From Enoplolaimus lenunculus (taxonomy: Eukaryota > Nematoda > Enoplea > Enoplida > Thoracostomopsidae): 64,000 nucleotides of DNA. The DNA is taken from assembly GCA_030248215.1 (NCBI GenBank), contig JASANG010002125.1:186001-250000 (forward strand), given 5' to 3'. The notes under the pieces are model-generated. The model saw nothing but the letters and a program-made list of their open reading frames with translations, did no database searches and was not told the origin of the DNA. Made by a program: the position numbers and the translations under genes. Shown piece by piece: positions 45,901 to 54,792 of the stretch (positions within the stretch are counted from its first letter, which is position 1; each line of letters starts with the position of its first letter).

Positions 45901-48900
45901 TAAAATTTCAAACCCAACTAAATATAATGCGCGGGCAGCACCTTGCCAGAAATAAAACAGACAATAGCGTAGGTTTTCAGTTTAAAAGTTAAGTTGACCG
46001 CGGGTAAAAACTGAATTTTTTTACCCGTGTGATAAAAATATTTACTAAAGGGTATATCTAAGCATGAAACTTTTTGAACCGATCCGCGTTTACCCGCGGG
46101 TTCCCACGGGTAACGTCCCACTATGAACCGGATATCCGTTTGCGGTAAGAATCGGAGGCTGTTTCCGTTTCCTTTATACAAATAACGGAAATTCTGTTAG
46201 CTTTGCGTTCAAAATTAGTTATAAATCACGCATATATCTCGCAATTTTTCGCAACAGATATGCTGTCATTGTTTGAAATGAAATAAAAAATATTACGAAA
46301 CTCATCCAAAATCGTAAAATAGCTTACGTCAATCTGTGGTTTTAATTTTATGAGCGTATCTTACTGGTTTATTTAGTTATTTACATCTACAGTACTCTTA
46401 CTGGTTTCATAATGCTAAAATTTAAGGTACATACCTTTAGCAAATGTTGAACTTCAATTTCCTAATTTTTGCTCGTCGTGAAGATATCAAGGTTTCCGTT
46501 ATATATTCAACTAAATGTAACCTTACCTTGTACACGCCGTGTTTGTTTACTACTGTATCTAAGGCGTTGAATATTTGATTCAACATTGTAACAATTGCGA
46601 GCGGTTCCATTATACTGCTTATTTTCAAGAAATCTTTGACTTTTGTGAAACAAATTGTCGCCGATTCAAAAGTCTAAAACCAAACCAGATAAAATTGATT
46701 TTAGCATTCATTTTGGCTAATCCATAGGTTAATCACAATAAATTTGCATAAACCATGTCATAATTTTCCACATGCCTATCGGGCAAGCAGAAAACCCACG
46801 GCGTTGCTCAGAAATGTTGCAACCGTGCGACCCGTATGCAACAGGGCTGTAAAATACTTACAAAATACCATCAAAGACGTACGAAACACATTTTATATAT
46901 TCTGGTTCATGTTACTTTAAGGGGCGTTCAGGTTTTTGGTGGGTCTACAAAATAGTAGATTTAGATTATAGATTACATTTTTTACTTAGACTTAGGCTTA
47001 GGCTTAGGAATACGCTTAATCTATTGCTACACCCCTTAAAGTAACATTGGCCAAATACTTTATACAATTTATTTAACCAAACTTGAAACGGTAATTTCAA
47101 ATATTATTAGCCCTGTCTGCTAGAACTGTCTTTGACCAAAATAATACTCTATCTATACTTGACGTCTGATATTTTGGCTAAGTTCAGTTGCTAAACCCTT
47201 ACAAATTAAACTAAAATAGTAAACTAAAATTGAGTCCAAAATCCTAAATGTAATTGTAATCTAAATGATATGACATTCCGAATATCTGTGTATATCAGAC
47301 TTTTCGAGTTTATTTTCAAGTTTGCTATCAATGGTAATTGTTACTTTGGAGGTTTAAGAATACTAGCAGTGACGGATCAAGTAATTTCTGTATGCTTCGG
47401 CGAACGAAATACAATGGTAGAAAAAAACTCGTGAGTGAAGCGATCAAGAATCCGGCACTATAAGGAGTGTAACAGTAGATTTAAGCGTATTCCTAAGCCT
47501 AAGCCTAAGCCTAAGCGTTGCAAAAATGTGTTCCTAAGCCTAAGCCTAACCCTAAGCGAAAAAATGTTATCTAGGCTCTAAACCTAGTCTTTTATGGACC
47601 CACCAGAAACCTGGACGCCCCTTAAAGTAACATGGGCCAAGAATCCGATAGCCACACTAGTGCTAAACCATTAAACATAAACTCCGTTTTTATTATCGTT
47701 AGAGGGGCTAGGCAGTGGTGTTCCCCTTTGACCAGTCGCAGTAAATATTAGTGATATTTGACTTTGGCATGTATACCTGACATATTTCTGGCGGCGTATC
47801 AGATGCAAGCATAATTTGTGCGACCGCACGAGGCATCATTTCACTTAACAAATCTTTCGCTTGTTTTCGAGCGTCGTCAATTTCTTTCAAATTGCCAGCC
47901 AACGCTCGTGATTTTTCTCGTTCCTGAAAATAATTGAAACACGTTTTTCGTTTTGAATAAAGTTTTTTTTTTGAAAAATTTCAATAACAACATTTTTACC
48001 GAACACAATCTTATACAATGGGGGGGATAAAGGTGATAGCTTCCATTCTGGAAATTTTACAGAAGAAACAATGAAAACAGACGTTTTGATTGTTCAGAAT
48101 AAACTTCTGCATCTTACAGGTGAAAAACTTTTCTTGCTTGAGACGCTTTGCTTGCAAAAAAGTATTGTTAAACAGCGTTTGAACGCTGCCTCCAGCAGAG
48201 TTTATTCGCAGCTACACTGCAAAAAATGGTTTGTCAAATTGACTCTCTCTCTCTGAAATAGACTTTTCCGGACTACACAAATTGATTCAAAATTCGACTC
48301 CGCCAGAGTCAGCTTCGACTCACTGAGTCGCACGCTTGACTCACGCGGAGTCGAATTTGACTCAGTTTGAGAAATCCTGAAAAGCCTACTTCGTGGAGAA
48401 TCAATTTGACTCACCATTTTTTGCAGTGTGCATAAAATATCTAATCTGCAAATATTTCAGCTCGTTTGTTTGAAAACATATCGCTATAACTGGACGGCAT
48501 ATCCTATATATGATGGGCGACAATAGTTTTTACCCCAAGCAATAAATCTTTCAAACTGTCCGATTGTTGAACGGATGCCATAATCATATCGCGATTGCAA
48601 TCCGAAATTGAATAATCACTGACACACAATCCCATACTGAACATTTCATCAAGACTGTCGATTCTGTGCAAATAAACAGACTCAAGTAGATTTGAGTTGT
48701 TATTTCAAACTACTTTAACGTGGATGCAAATTTGTAACCGTAAAACATTCTTCACAACACTTGTTAGGAACGTATTTTAATATGCATATATATGCAGACT
48801 CTTATTTATAAATGAAACAATAATAACAACAGCAGAAACATTGCCCAAAATACGTATGCGGTGCGTTCCAGCTTTAATAATATAGATTAATATTTTTGGG

Positions 48901-51900
48901 TTGTATATTACATTAAACGAGGAACCGGTATAATTTATCTCTGGCCCAAGTTGATACTTTAAGAGGCGTACCGTTTTCCACAGGACTATAATAGAGTAAG
49001 CGTAAACTTTTGACTATTTTTTTGCTTAGGATTAGGCTAAGGCTTGCGGTTAGTTACAGGCTTATATACACAGAGGATTTCGTTTAGAAATATTCTTTTA
49101 TACCGCAGTTGTGTACGCCCCTCAAAGTAACATTGGCCATTTAACGATCGATCTTTTCGACTACTGGGCCATTGTCACTTTAAGGGGCGTAACAGTAGAT
49201 TAAGCGTATTATTAAGCCTAAGCCTTAGCCTAAGCGTTGCAAAAATGTGTTGCTAAGCCTAAGCCTAAACCTAAGCCTAAGCCTAAGCAAAAAATGTAGT
49301 CTAGTATCTAAACCTACTTGTTCATGGACCCATCAGAAATCTGGACGCCCCTTAAAGTAACATGGGTCGACTACTGTATGCGTTATAAACAAATCCACAT
49401 TTTAAGCAGGAATTTTACGCTTTGTTTTACTAGCAGTTGGAACAAATTCGTCTTCTATGCAAGAAACTGTTTAGTCAAACCACCAAAATCGTGCTATCTC
49501 GGCAGCAAAATATGTCTTTGAATTGGATTTTATTTAAAAAACACTGGGATTAATCAGACTTGAATTACAAGAACGAGATAAAACTGAACTCTTTAATTCT
49601 AAAAAAACTAATTTCATTGGTCAGTCTTTTTAATGTACAAATCCTGTACACCTGTAATATATGTGTGTCCATCAAATAGCAATTGAATGGATTATATATA
49701 GCTGAAAAGTCCACATACGTATTTTTGGAACAGTATTGTTTATAGTTTTCCCGTTTAGCTGCGCCCGTTTTGTTTTCCGGCCACGCTGTCCTTTTACAAC
49801 ATAGATAACGACAAAACACGCGGAAATATATTTATCAAATGACTGCGAATCCATCGGCGGATCATAAATCTTCTGATGAGGTAATTTTTACTGTATGCTA
49901 ATTTTGTGAAAGTTTCCCGAGGTTGAAAAATTGGGCCCATGTAAAGATCAGGGGCGGAACGTTTTTCTGAATGACTGCAATAGAGTAAGCTTAAGCTTTA
50001 GACAAATTTTTTTCCTTGGCTTAGACTTAGGCTTAGGCTTAGGAATATGCTCATTCTTACGCTTAGGCTTAGGTTTAGGCTTAGGCTTTGGAATATGCTT
50101 ATAGTACTGTTACGTCCTTGATTACCATTTTTATCACAAAAAATTTTCTGACGGGGACCTTACGCGTCCTCCTCCTCCGACCCTTTTTGGATCCGCATCC
50201 ACTAGTGTATGGATCATGATCTGAGCTACATTTTGTCGTGACAAGACACCACCAATGGAACTTACTCGCAAGTTGCCAGATACAAGAATACTTCGGACTT
50301 TTGTATGTACAACATTTGTCCTTTCAATCGTAGTTCAATGCCATCATCTTCGCCGCCCTCTTTTTCTTCTCCAGTTCCTGTGCGCGATTCGTTGTCGTCC
50401 ATGTTGTTTACCGCTGCAACGTGTGTCTCTTGGTGTGCTGTCTCACCTATAAACAACAACAAATTAAATAGCACAATTTACCTCAAATGAAGATTTGTTG
50501 AGCGATGGAATCAAAAACATTTTGACTGACGGTAGCGAAGCAGAGAGAAAAAAGATCGAGAGATAAGCGAGCGAAAAGTCTGACGCAGTTTTAGTGCTAA
50601 ATCTTAGTGCACAATTTTGGTTTTGATTCCTTTTGTAGTAAACTGTTTCAAAGCCTGCGAGCTCCTCGTGGAGTTACCAGTGGATTCGTCGTGGTCGTAT
50701 AATTTTTATTTTAATTATCCGCTAAATTTGCCAGCTGTGAAACATCATTCAGGGTCCAACTTGCAAACAATTGACCCATCCTTTCCCATAGATTTTTGCC
50801 GAGGCCATAAAAATACTTTTAACAGGATCCTTACGCCTTCCAAGGGTCTAAAAATGATTCTGTTTTTATAATATCATAGCCACTGTAAAAAATGGGGAGT
50901 CAAATTGACTCTCTCGGAAATAGGCTTTTCCTGACAACACAAACTGAGTCTAATTCGACTCCGCCACAGTCAAACGTGCGTCATAGTGAATCAAATTTGA
51001 CTCTGGTGGAGTCGAACTTGACTCAGTTTGCGTAGTCAGGAAAAGTCTATTTCCAAGAGAGTCAGTTTGACTCACCATTTTTTGCAGTGCCCATTTAAAA
51101 TGAATTTTTACCTTCTGGTAAATCAATACGATCAAGCAATTCATCATTAATTTTCAACGAGACCGCTCCTTCAGTGTGTTTGCGCAAAACGCGTTTCATA
51201 CTTTCGAGTTTGAATATGTTGTTCTGATGATGTTTACACTGAAAATAGCAATGGCCAATGTATAGAACAGGGCCGTAAGAGAAGTAAAAGCATTTCCTAA
51301 GCCTAAGTGTAAACCTAAGCTTTAGGGTAAGAATGACCTTATACCTAAGCCAGTGCCGGAGTAGACAGAGGTTGGAGCTCCTTCCCAAACTCACGAGCGA
51401 AACGAGCGAGAAGCCGAGCGCGTTTTAAAATTTCGGCAGCTTTTTGATTCAACCGGTTATGGTGGAAAACGTTTAGGTGTGGGTTCCCCTAAAGGGTGCC
51501 ATGGGGGTGGCTGCTATGCTCCAGCCCTGACCTAAGAGTAAGCGTAAGTCTAAGCCTAAAAATATTAGCCTAAAAGCTTAACCTTACTCTGTTGCAGTCC
51601 CGCAGAAAACCGTTTCGCCCCTAATTGTTACACGGACCATATCGATTATTGAAATATTCGAATTCAGTTGAATCGGAAACATGATTATATCCGAACAGAG
51701 AATAATACAAGAAACAAGTCAAAGTTTGACAATATATTACAAGATATGTTAACTATTTTTGCACTAAATTTTAGTTGCATCACTTGTTTTCTACATTAAA
51801 TCTAAATAACGGCACAATGCAATGAATGCAATACCTAAATGTCCGCTTGAAAAAATAGCGTTAGACATCATAATTCAGCTATAGATCTTTGAAGTTAGCA

Positions 51901-52843
51901 GTTCGCAAGAAGAATATTTTTTTCGGAAGTGCAGTATTTTTTATTTCGGCTATACGGCCTGGCCAAAATCTAATTTTGGGTACTGGTTCCCCGCTGTCCT
52001 TCACCCCGCAACAGAGCTTATATCAGTAATAAAATCCGTTTCAACCACACTTACTCCTTCAAACGTAAACTGAATAACCGGACGAACCAAATTGAACTCT
52101 TGATCGACTTGTTGTCCAATCAAATGTGACATCAGGTTCAGTATCGCTTTACCGGCCAATTGTATGGTCATATTTTTGTTGAACACCAAATAGAACGGAA
52201 ACATTTGTAAAAAGCTCACACTATCAACAGGAATAAACTCATTTTGTGACCGGATTTGCATCCGGACTTCGCGATCGCTTTTGTAATCGTTGTTTTTGAA
52301 GTAAACTCGCAGGACACAGTAGAGAATACCGCGGCGTTCTTCTTTACTCAACACTTCAATTCGGACTTCGGTTTCGTAGAACAAACTTGCGACTTCCATT
52401 AAAATTCCGACCACATAGCTCAAATAGCCTTGTCGGCGAGATCTGTAGTGTAGCACAATGCCTTTCGAATCTTCACGTTCACAGTAAAACGATGGTGCTT
52501 TCAACTTTGGATAGCTGAATCGAAAATATTCGTGTAAATTGTCGAGACCTTTAACAAAATCAGAAAAGCGGCGGCCTAAAATTCGCAACAGCTTATCGTA
52601 GTCGTACTGACACATGAAATGAACGAAATATTTTCCAGCGAGAATGCCAACGTCGTGAAACGATAACCCAGTGATTTCAGTGACTCCAGTGAGCAGATTG
52701 GGCACCATACGCTCCGAGTAACGCTCGTGCATACTGAAGTCCGAGTTGTAAATGTTCGCAAATTCTTTGACTTTTAGCCATGTTGGCCGGCCAAAATGTG
52801 TCACTACCATAAACCGTACACCGTTTATAATGAGTCCATACAT
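31781..52843 (-). CDS. Soluble guanylate cyclase beta-like subunit with giant disordered tail and CaaX end
   Basis: Cytosolic gas-sensing guanylate cyclase making cGMP from GTP, reconstructed as 14 exons (minus strand): 52843-52055, 51238-51112, 50446-50266, 48663-48534, 47923-47777, 46673-46527, 45779-45623, 45179-45067, 44290-44192, 43466-43285, 42468-42380, 41389-41316, 40606-36251, 33946-31781. Phases fit at all 13 junctions, giving 8757 nt and 2918 aa. Order: H-NOX about 1-185, HNOBA/PAS-like about 215-400, coiled coil about 410-440, class III cyclase about 459-645, Ser/Arg linker, then a tail of about 2,200 low-complexity residues. Usual length for the family is 600-700 aa, so the tail is exceptional. 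Twelve introns begin GT and one GC; twelve acceptors are AG. Two catalytic-domain junctions are atypical and described separately. Domain identity is seen directly; that the tail is in the same transcript is inferred from phase and splice sites. Confidence 0.85.
34113..34360. mobile_element. TA-type MITE in intron 13
   Basis: Same family as 2511-2757; ends CACACAACAAAGTATTTCTG and CAGAAACATTATTTTGAGTG. TA on both sides. Confidence 0.75.
34361..36250. other. Rest of intron 13, no further coding sequence seen
   Basis: Intron 13 runs 36250-33947. Apart from the two transposons it holds AT-rich sequence; open frames at 34507-34689 and 35875-36072 show no features of genes. Confidence 0.5.
35280..35465 (-). 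mobile_element. TTAGGC-bearing hAT-like MITE in intron 13, perfect target duplication
   Basis: Bounded by TGTTTAGT at 35272-35279 and 35466-35473. Termini TGGCCAGTGTATATAACAGG and CCTGTTCTATACATGGGC. Two clear GCCTAA blocks are separated by GTAAGAATGAGCCTATATC. Confidence 0.85.
36251..40606 (-). CDS. Exon 13: 4356-nt exon encoding the disordered tail with internal repeats
   Basis: An uninterrupted 1452 codons from acceptor TTTTCAG to donor ACG|GTACGT, both phase 0. It begins [15 protein letters not shown]. It is rich in Lys, Glu, Ser, Thr, Asn and Gln, with almost no predicted hydrophobic core. A motif RNISDQRxxEIKQxL occurs three times (near 40050-40005, 39120-39075, 37246-37205), the third as [17 protein letters not shown] block with VKLDxIANKxQIAAS then [16 protein letters not shown] occurs twice (near 39860-39738 and 38930-38810), so motif plus block is a duplicated unit of about 105 aa. 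Between them (about 39500-39200) is a KEDK/KEEK-rich, highly charged stretch. Basic patches near the end ([10 protein letters not shown]) could bind acidic membranes or nucleic acid. Function unknown. Frames on the opposite strand are shadows. Confidence 0.75.
40826..41022 (+). mobile_element. TTAGGC-bearing hAT-like MITE in intron 12, perfect target duplication
   Basis: Bounded by TAAACTTT at 40818-40825 and 41023-41030. Termini GACCCATGCAAAGATCAAAGG and ACGTTCTATTTATTGGCC. Hexamers are diverged, but the direct repeats are intact. Confidence 0.85.
41316..42468 (-). CDS. Exons 11-12: Ser/Arg linker between cyclase and tail
   Basis: Exon 11 (42468-42380) joins exon 10 at phase 2 and encodes [17 protein letters not shown] plus [12 protein letters not shown], a Ser/Arg/Met-rich stretch with several basophilic kinase-type sites. 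Exon 12 (41389-41316) joins at phase 1 and encodes [18 protein letters not shown] and NNMKVD. Donors are GTACAA and GTAAGT and acceptors CCAG and GCAG. Neither exon has a stop, and the next junction is phase 0 into the giant exon, so these two exons are the bridge showing that cyclase and tail share one frame. Confidence 0.7.
41480..41788. repeat. CpG-rich foldback in intron 11, split by a transposon
   Basis: Left part GTACGGGTGGCGGACGGCGCC, right part through GGCGCCGTACGGGTGACGC to GACGGCGCCGGACGTC. It is the same family as 10530-10815. The middle is occupied by the TTAGGC-type element at 41514-41671. Confidence 0.65.
41514..41671 (+). mobile_element. TTAGGC-bearing hAT-like MITE nested in the CpG-rich foldback
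   Basis: Flanks GTCACCCA and GTCACCCG are an 8-bp duplication with one mismatch. Termini TGCCCATGTAAAGATCAGGG and CTGTTCTTTACATTGGCC. It has a clean block of TTAGGC units. The host sequence's CpG-rich repeat continues on both sides. Confidence 0.85.
42684..43131 (+). mobile_element. Diverged TTAA-type element with tRNA-like segment in intron 10
   Basis: Left end AAACCCTTCTTACAT, right end GAGAAAGGGTTAAC. The segment near 42800-42858 (CCATAGCTGAGCGGTAATG) resembles the tRNA-like part of the elements at 29241 and 62711. Longer and older than those copies. Confidence 0.5.
43285..47923 (-). CDS. Exons 5-10: signalling helix and class III cyclase domain
   Basis: Exon 5 gives the coiled coil and [10 protein letters not shown] linker. 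Exon 6 reads [20 protein letters not shown]: the usual F-S/T-D-I-V-G-F metal motif has Lys in place of the first metal Asp. Exon 7 reads VETIGESYM: the base-contacting Glu is present but the second metal Asp is Glu. Exon 8 has [12 protein letters not shown] and [17 protein letters not shown], keeping the Cys, Asn and Arg equivalent to beta1 C541, N548 and R552. Exons 9-10 end the domain with GERGVINIK joined to [11 protein letters not shown]. This pattern fits a beta-type subunit that supplies base and transition-state contacts and relies on an alpha-type partner for metal. Exon 7's acceptor is TTTCCG instead of TTTCAG, and intron 9 begins GCACGT. Confidence 0.85.
43736..43953 (+). mobile_element. 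TTAGGC-bearing hAT-like MITE in intron 9
   Basis: Termini GGCTCATGTAAAGATCAGGG and CCTGTTCTTTACATTGCC. Two hexamer blocks, one with five consecutive near-perfect units. Flanks CTTAGGCT and CTTAGTGT are only similar. Confidence 0.8.
44440..44630 (-). mobile_element. TTAGGC-bearing hAT-like MITE in intron 8, diverged
   Basis: AAATGTATAGAACAGAACCG on the left; AAAAACGTTCCGCCCC on the right. Hexamers degraded. Ends approximate. Confidence 0.65.
44765..45008. mobile_element. TA-type MITE in intron 8
   Basis: Same family as 2511-2757; ends CACACAAAAAAAGTTTTTCTG and AGAAGTATTATTTTGAGTG, between TA dinucleotides. Confidence 0.75.
45200..45365 (+). mobile_element. Diverged tRNA-like repeat in intron 7
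   Basis: AAATCTCCACAAAACGTGACA and CTTATTGTCGAGAAGTGACGG correspond to parts of the TTAA-type elements in other introns. Ends not defined. The next part of the intron (about 45400-45527) is a decayed TTAGGC-type element. Confidence 0.4.
45990..46130. repeat. Short ACCCGCGGG-containing repeat in intron 6
   Basis: GACCGCGGGTAAAAACTG, TTTTTTACCCGTGTGATAAA and GTTTACCCGCGGGTTCCCACGGG share vocabulary with 20270-20340 and 20885-20965. Unclassified. Confidence 0.35.
46904..47052 (+). mobile_element. TTAGGC-bearing MITE, subfamily B, intron 5, short copy
   Basis: GGTTCATGTTACTTTAAGGGG on the left, CTTAAAGTAACATTGGCC on the right; one hexamer block only. Confidence 0.75.
47454..47638 (-). mobile_element. 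TTAGGC-bearing MITE, subfamily B, intron 5, perfect target duplication
   Basis: Bounded by AAGAATCC at 47446-47453 and 47639-47646. Right terminus CCTTAAAGTAACATGGGCC. Two clean GCCTAA blocks around the GTTGCAAAAATGTGTTCC spacer. Confidence 0.85.
48215..48428. mobile_element. Palindromic GAGTC-rich MITE in intron 4
   Basis: Ends CACTGCAAAAAATGGT and ACCATTTTTTGCAGTG, an exact inverted repeat. It lies just past exon 4, 106 bp from the donor. The open frame on the minus strand across it is not coding. Confidence 0.85.
48534..51238 (-). CDS. Exons 2-4: HNOBA (PAS-like) region
   Basis: Exon 2 (51238-51112) begins [16 protein letters not shown] and ends at LDRIDLPE. Exon 3 (50446-50266) has an acidic insertion ([19 protein letters not shown]) and then the family motif [19 protein letters not shown]. 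Exon 4 (48663-48534) reads [20 protein letters not shown], matching the usual region before the signalling helix, and ends DSLKDLLLG. Junction phases are 0, 1, 2 and 0. The acidic insertion is longer than in typical members. Introns hold the TTAGGC-type and GAGTC-type transposons listed separately. Confidence 0.85.
48943..49138 (+). mobile_element. TTAGGC-bearing MITE, subfamily B, intron 3, diverged
   Basis: GGCCCAAGTTGATACTTTAAG on the left, CCCCTCAAAGTAACATTGGCC on the right; decayed hexamers. Confidence 0.7.
49166..49367 (-). mobile_element. TTAGGC-bearing MITE, subfamily B, intron 3, perfect target duplication
   Basis: Bounded by CGACTACT at 49158-49165 and 49368-49375. Left terminus GGGCCATTGTCACTTTAAGG. 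Hexamers are well preserved, with five units in the second block. It lies only 27 bp from the element at 48943-49138. Confidence 0.85.
49934..50130 (+). mobile_element. TTAGGC-bearing MITE, subfamily A, intron 3
   Basis: Starts GGCCCATGTAAAGATCAGG. Two hexamer blocks with the GCTCATTCTTACG spacer. The right terminus is replaced by a fragment of another repeat ending near GGATCCGCATCC. Confidence 0.75.
50881..51089. mobile_element. Palindromic GAGTC-rich MITE in intron 2
   Basis: Ends CACTGTAAAAAATGGGGAG and CTCACCATTTTTTGCAGTG. It lies 22 bp from the exon 2 donor, so it may affect splicing. Confidence 0.8.
51252..51638 (-). mobile_element. TTAGGC-bearing MITE, subfamily A, intron 1, interrupted
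   Basis: Starts GGCCAATGTATAGAACAGGG and ends TCGCCCCTAATTGTTACACGGACC. The spacer between its two hexamer blocks is broken by another element at 51352-51531. Confidence 0.75.
51352..51531. mobile_element. Second hAT-like MITE (CAGNGCYGGAG ends) nested in a TTAGGC-type element
   Basis: Left end CAGTGCCGGAGTAGACAG; the complement of the right end is CAGGGCTGGAGCATAGCAG. CAGNGCNGGAG-type ends are common in hAT elements. The interior is mixed in composition (GAGCGAAACGAGCGAGAAGCC) and non-coding. Confidence 0.65.
51639..52054. other. Rest of intron 1
   Basis: AT-rich intron sequence, no repeat recognised. In frame after the exon 1 donor the reading frame stays open for 17 codons before a stop at 52001-52003. 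Confidence 0.5.
52055..52843 (-). CDS. Exon 1: H-NOX haem domain and start of HNOBA
   Basis: Residues 1-263. It opens [11 protein letters not shown], the typical H-NOX start, so this ATG is almost certainly correct. The proximal haem ligand is H104 (LDNLHEYF; H105 in mammalian beta1). The Y-x-S-x-R propionate motif is Y133-S135-R137 (HYRSRRQG). Y143 in LSYVVGIL falls three residues before the conserved Gly, the position of beta1 I145 and of the oxygen-binding Tyr140 in the Thermoanaerobacter H-NOX. The end of the exon ([17 protein letters not shown]) begins the HNOBA region. Donor GGA|GTAAGT is strong and phase 0. Ligand preference for oxygen is an inference from the Tyr alone. Confidence 0.9.
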
Positions 52844-53329
52844 TGTGAGTGATTTTTACTCGTTTTTTTAAAATTCAGTTCGATATATATTTGCTAATAT
52901 TTTTTGCCTTTCCAGACGGATATTTCAATTTGAATCTGTCAAAAAATTATTTGCCATACACCATTGTAAAACTTAAAAAGCATATTTCGCTCGAAAAATT
53001 TTTGTAATTGTTCAACATTTGTTGAAGTTGAATAAATTGCAATTTTGCATTTTTGAATCGCAGAATGCAAAAAACAATTTTACAAAACCAACGCTTATTA
53101 ACAATAATCGGATTATTATTCAGGTAAATAGTTTTTGCCTTTAACTGTTTGTATCATTAATTATAAAATTTAGATCTGAAAAAATTAATTAAACACGAAT
53201 ATGCGCATTTAACTTTTAAGTTATGATATATTTAATATATAATTGGTCCAGGTTATGTTGATACGTACGTTTGCAAATACAACGTTTAATATCTGCATTC
53301 TCTAAAGTATTTGACCCGTTCTCTCACGT

Positions 53330-53755
53330 TCCAGGCTACCACTGTAGGTCGCGTCCGGCTCTGGCGCCGACAGAAAATGGACCTCCGGCTCTGGATCCGG
53401 TAGTCTTTCTGCTGGAGGTTCTAGCAATTTCGGTAATAAAATTTCGCATAGTTTTACAAGATTTATTTTCTTTGGAGCGTTGCGGTTCAACTTTTGGCTC
53501 AATTTTGAGGAAAAATATTGCCAAGATTTACGTAAAACAATAAGTGTAAATCGAAAAAATTTAACAACACCTTACACATATTTGCTAAAATTAGCTAATT
53601 AAGCATCATTTTAGCAGCCTATTCGCGTCCCCTAAATATTCACTTTCGGCTCCAGCTCCGGCCAATTTTGCTGATTTCCCGCTCCGGCAAATTTGGCTGA
53701 CCTCTGGTTGCGTCTCCGGCATACTCACCTCCGGTTGCACCCTGTTAGTTACTGT
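53330..53755. repeat. CCGGCTCTGG/CTCCGGC-rich patches
   Basis: Two CpG-rich patches (53330-53405 and 53645-53750) with repeated CCGGCTC and CTCCGG words around an AT-rich core. The two patches resemble each other, which suggests a degenerate element. The small open frames here are not believable genes. Confidence 0.45.
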
Positions 53756-54792
53756 TCATACTCGACATCTTGTACGCGTGAAATCGACAGTTATAATACC
53801 GTTCAAGTTACAAGAAATGTAAAATCAATTTGAATTTAGGGCCTAAACATAAAATACGGCACAGACCTCAAACCAGAAACCCTTAAATACTTTGACAGTA
53901 GGTCTGCCTTTCTAGTGAAACCTAATGAATCATACTTAAAACTTAGAAAATTTCTACAAAGAAATTACACTTAAACTGATCCAAAACAATATATACTCGA
54001 AGAAACAAAAATCATACGACTAAACCGTTTACATATACTAAACTTGGGCCGGAAAACTTGAAAATGCATTAAACGAAACGGTCGAAATTAACTAATTAAC
54101 AGCAACTAAACCGGATATTGAACCGGAAATAATTTTAGAGTCTACTTTAAATTGTGTGAAAAAGTTATTTTAACCAGAATTTCTTGCAATTAGTAATTTT
54201 CACAACTTTTTTTGACTCGAGCACATTGAATTCATTTTAAACTTTTGTCGTAAGTTGCTTTTACGCCCATTAGAACGAGGTGGTAAAACGTGTTCTAATT
54301 AGGACTAAAATGTTTTGGGTTTCCGTTTTGAATAAGTTTTTTTCTGTTCTATGCTTGAACTAAACCTGAAAGCTTTTATTACGGCAAAGTTCGAGTTCAT
54401 TAGATAAAATTAATAAAATTAAGTCATAAAATTTTGGCTTAAATCAATTTTTTACGGCGAGAACTAAGTGTCTCCATTAACGTTTTGCGGTAATCTTAAG
54501 ATTAAATTAACTTTTGATAAGTTAGAAACTTTAAATATTACAAAATACAAAAAAATTCGTAAATTAAGATTACAAAATAGAAAGTATATACTTTAGTTGA
54601 ACTTGGACAAAAGGTTAATTTAAACAAAGCATACCGGATATGTGAGTCAAAAATTACTTAGAAACGGCATAAGGTTTCACAGCTGAGTTTGAAAGCACAT
54701 TGACATCCGGAGAATAATTCTTCAGAATTAATAATTGACAAAACTCCAAGGAACAGCAGGTTATAATGCAAAAATAACGGTGGACATATATT

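Noticed and set aside
49565-49854. An extra cyclase exon in intron 3 (open frames starting [10 protein letters not shown] and [10 protein letters not shown])
   Set aside because: Exons 3 and 4 already join in phase to give the expected [13 protein letters not shown] sequence, so nothing is missing there.
53271-53543. Open frames over the CCGGCTCTGG-rich patches as a small gene
   Set aside because: Open on both strands because of the repeated words; no domain and no splice support.
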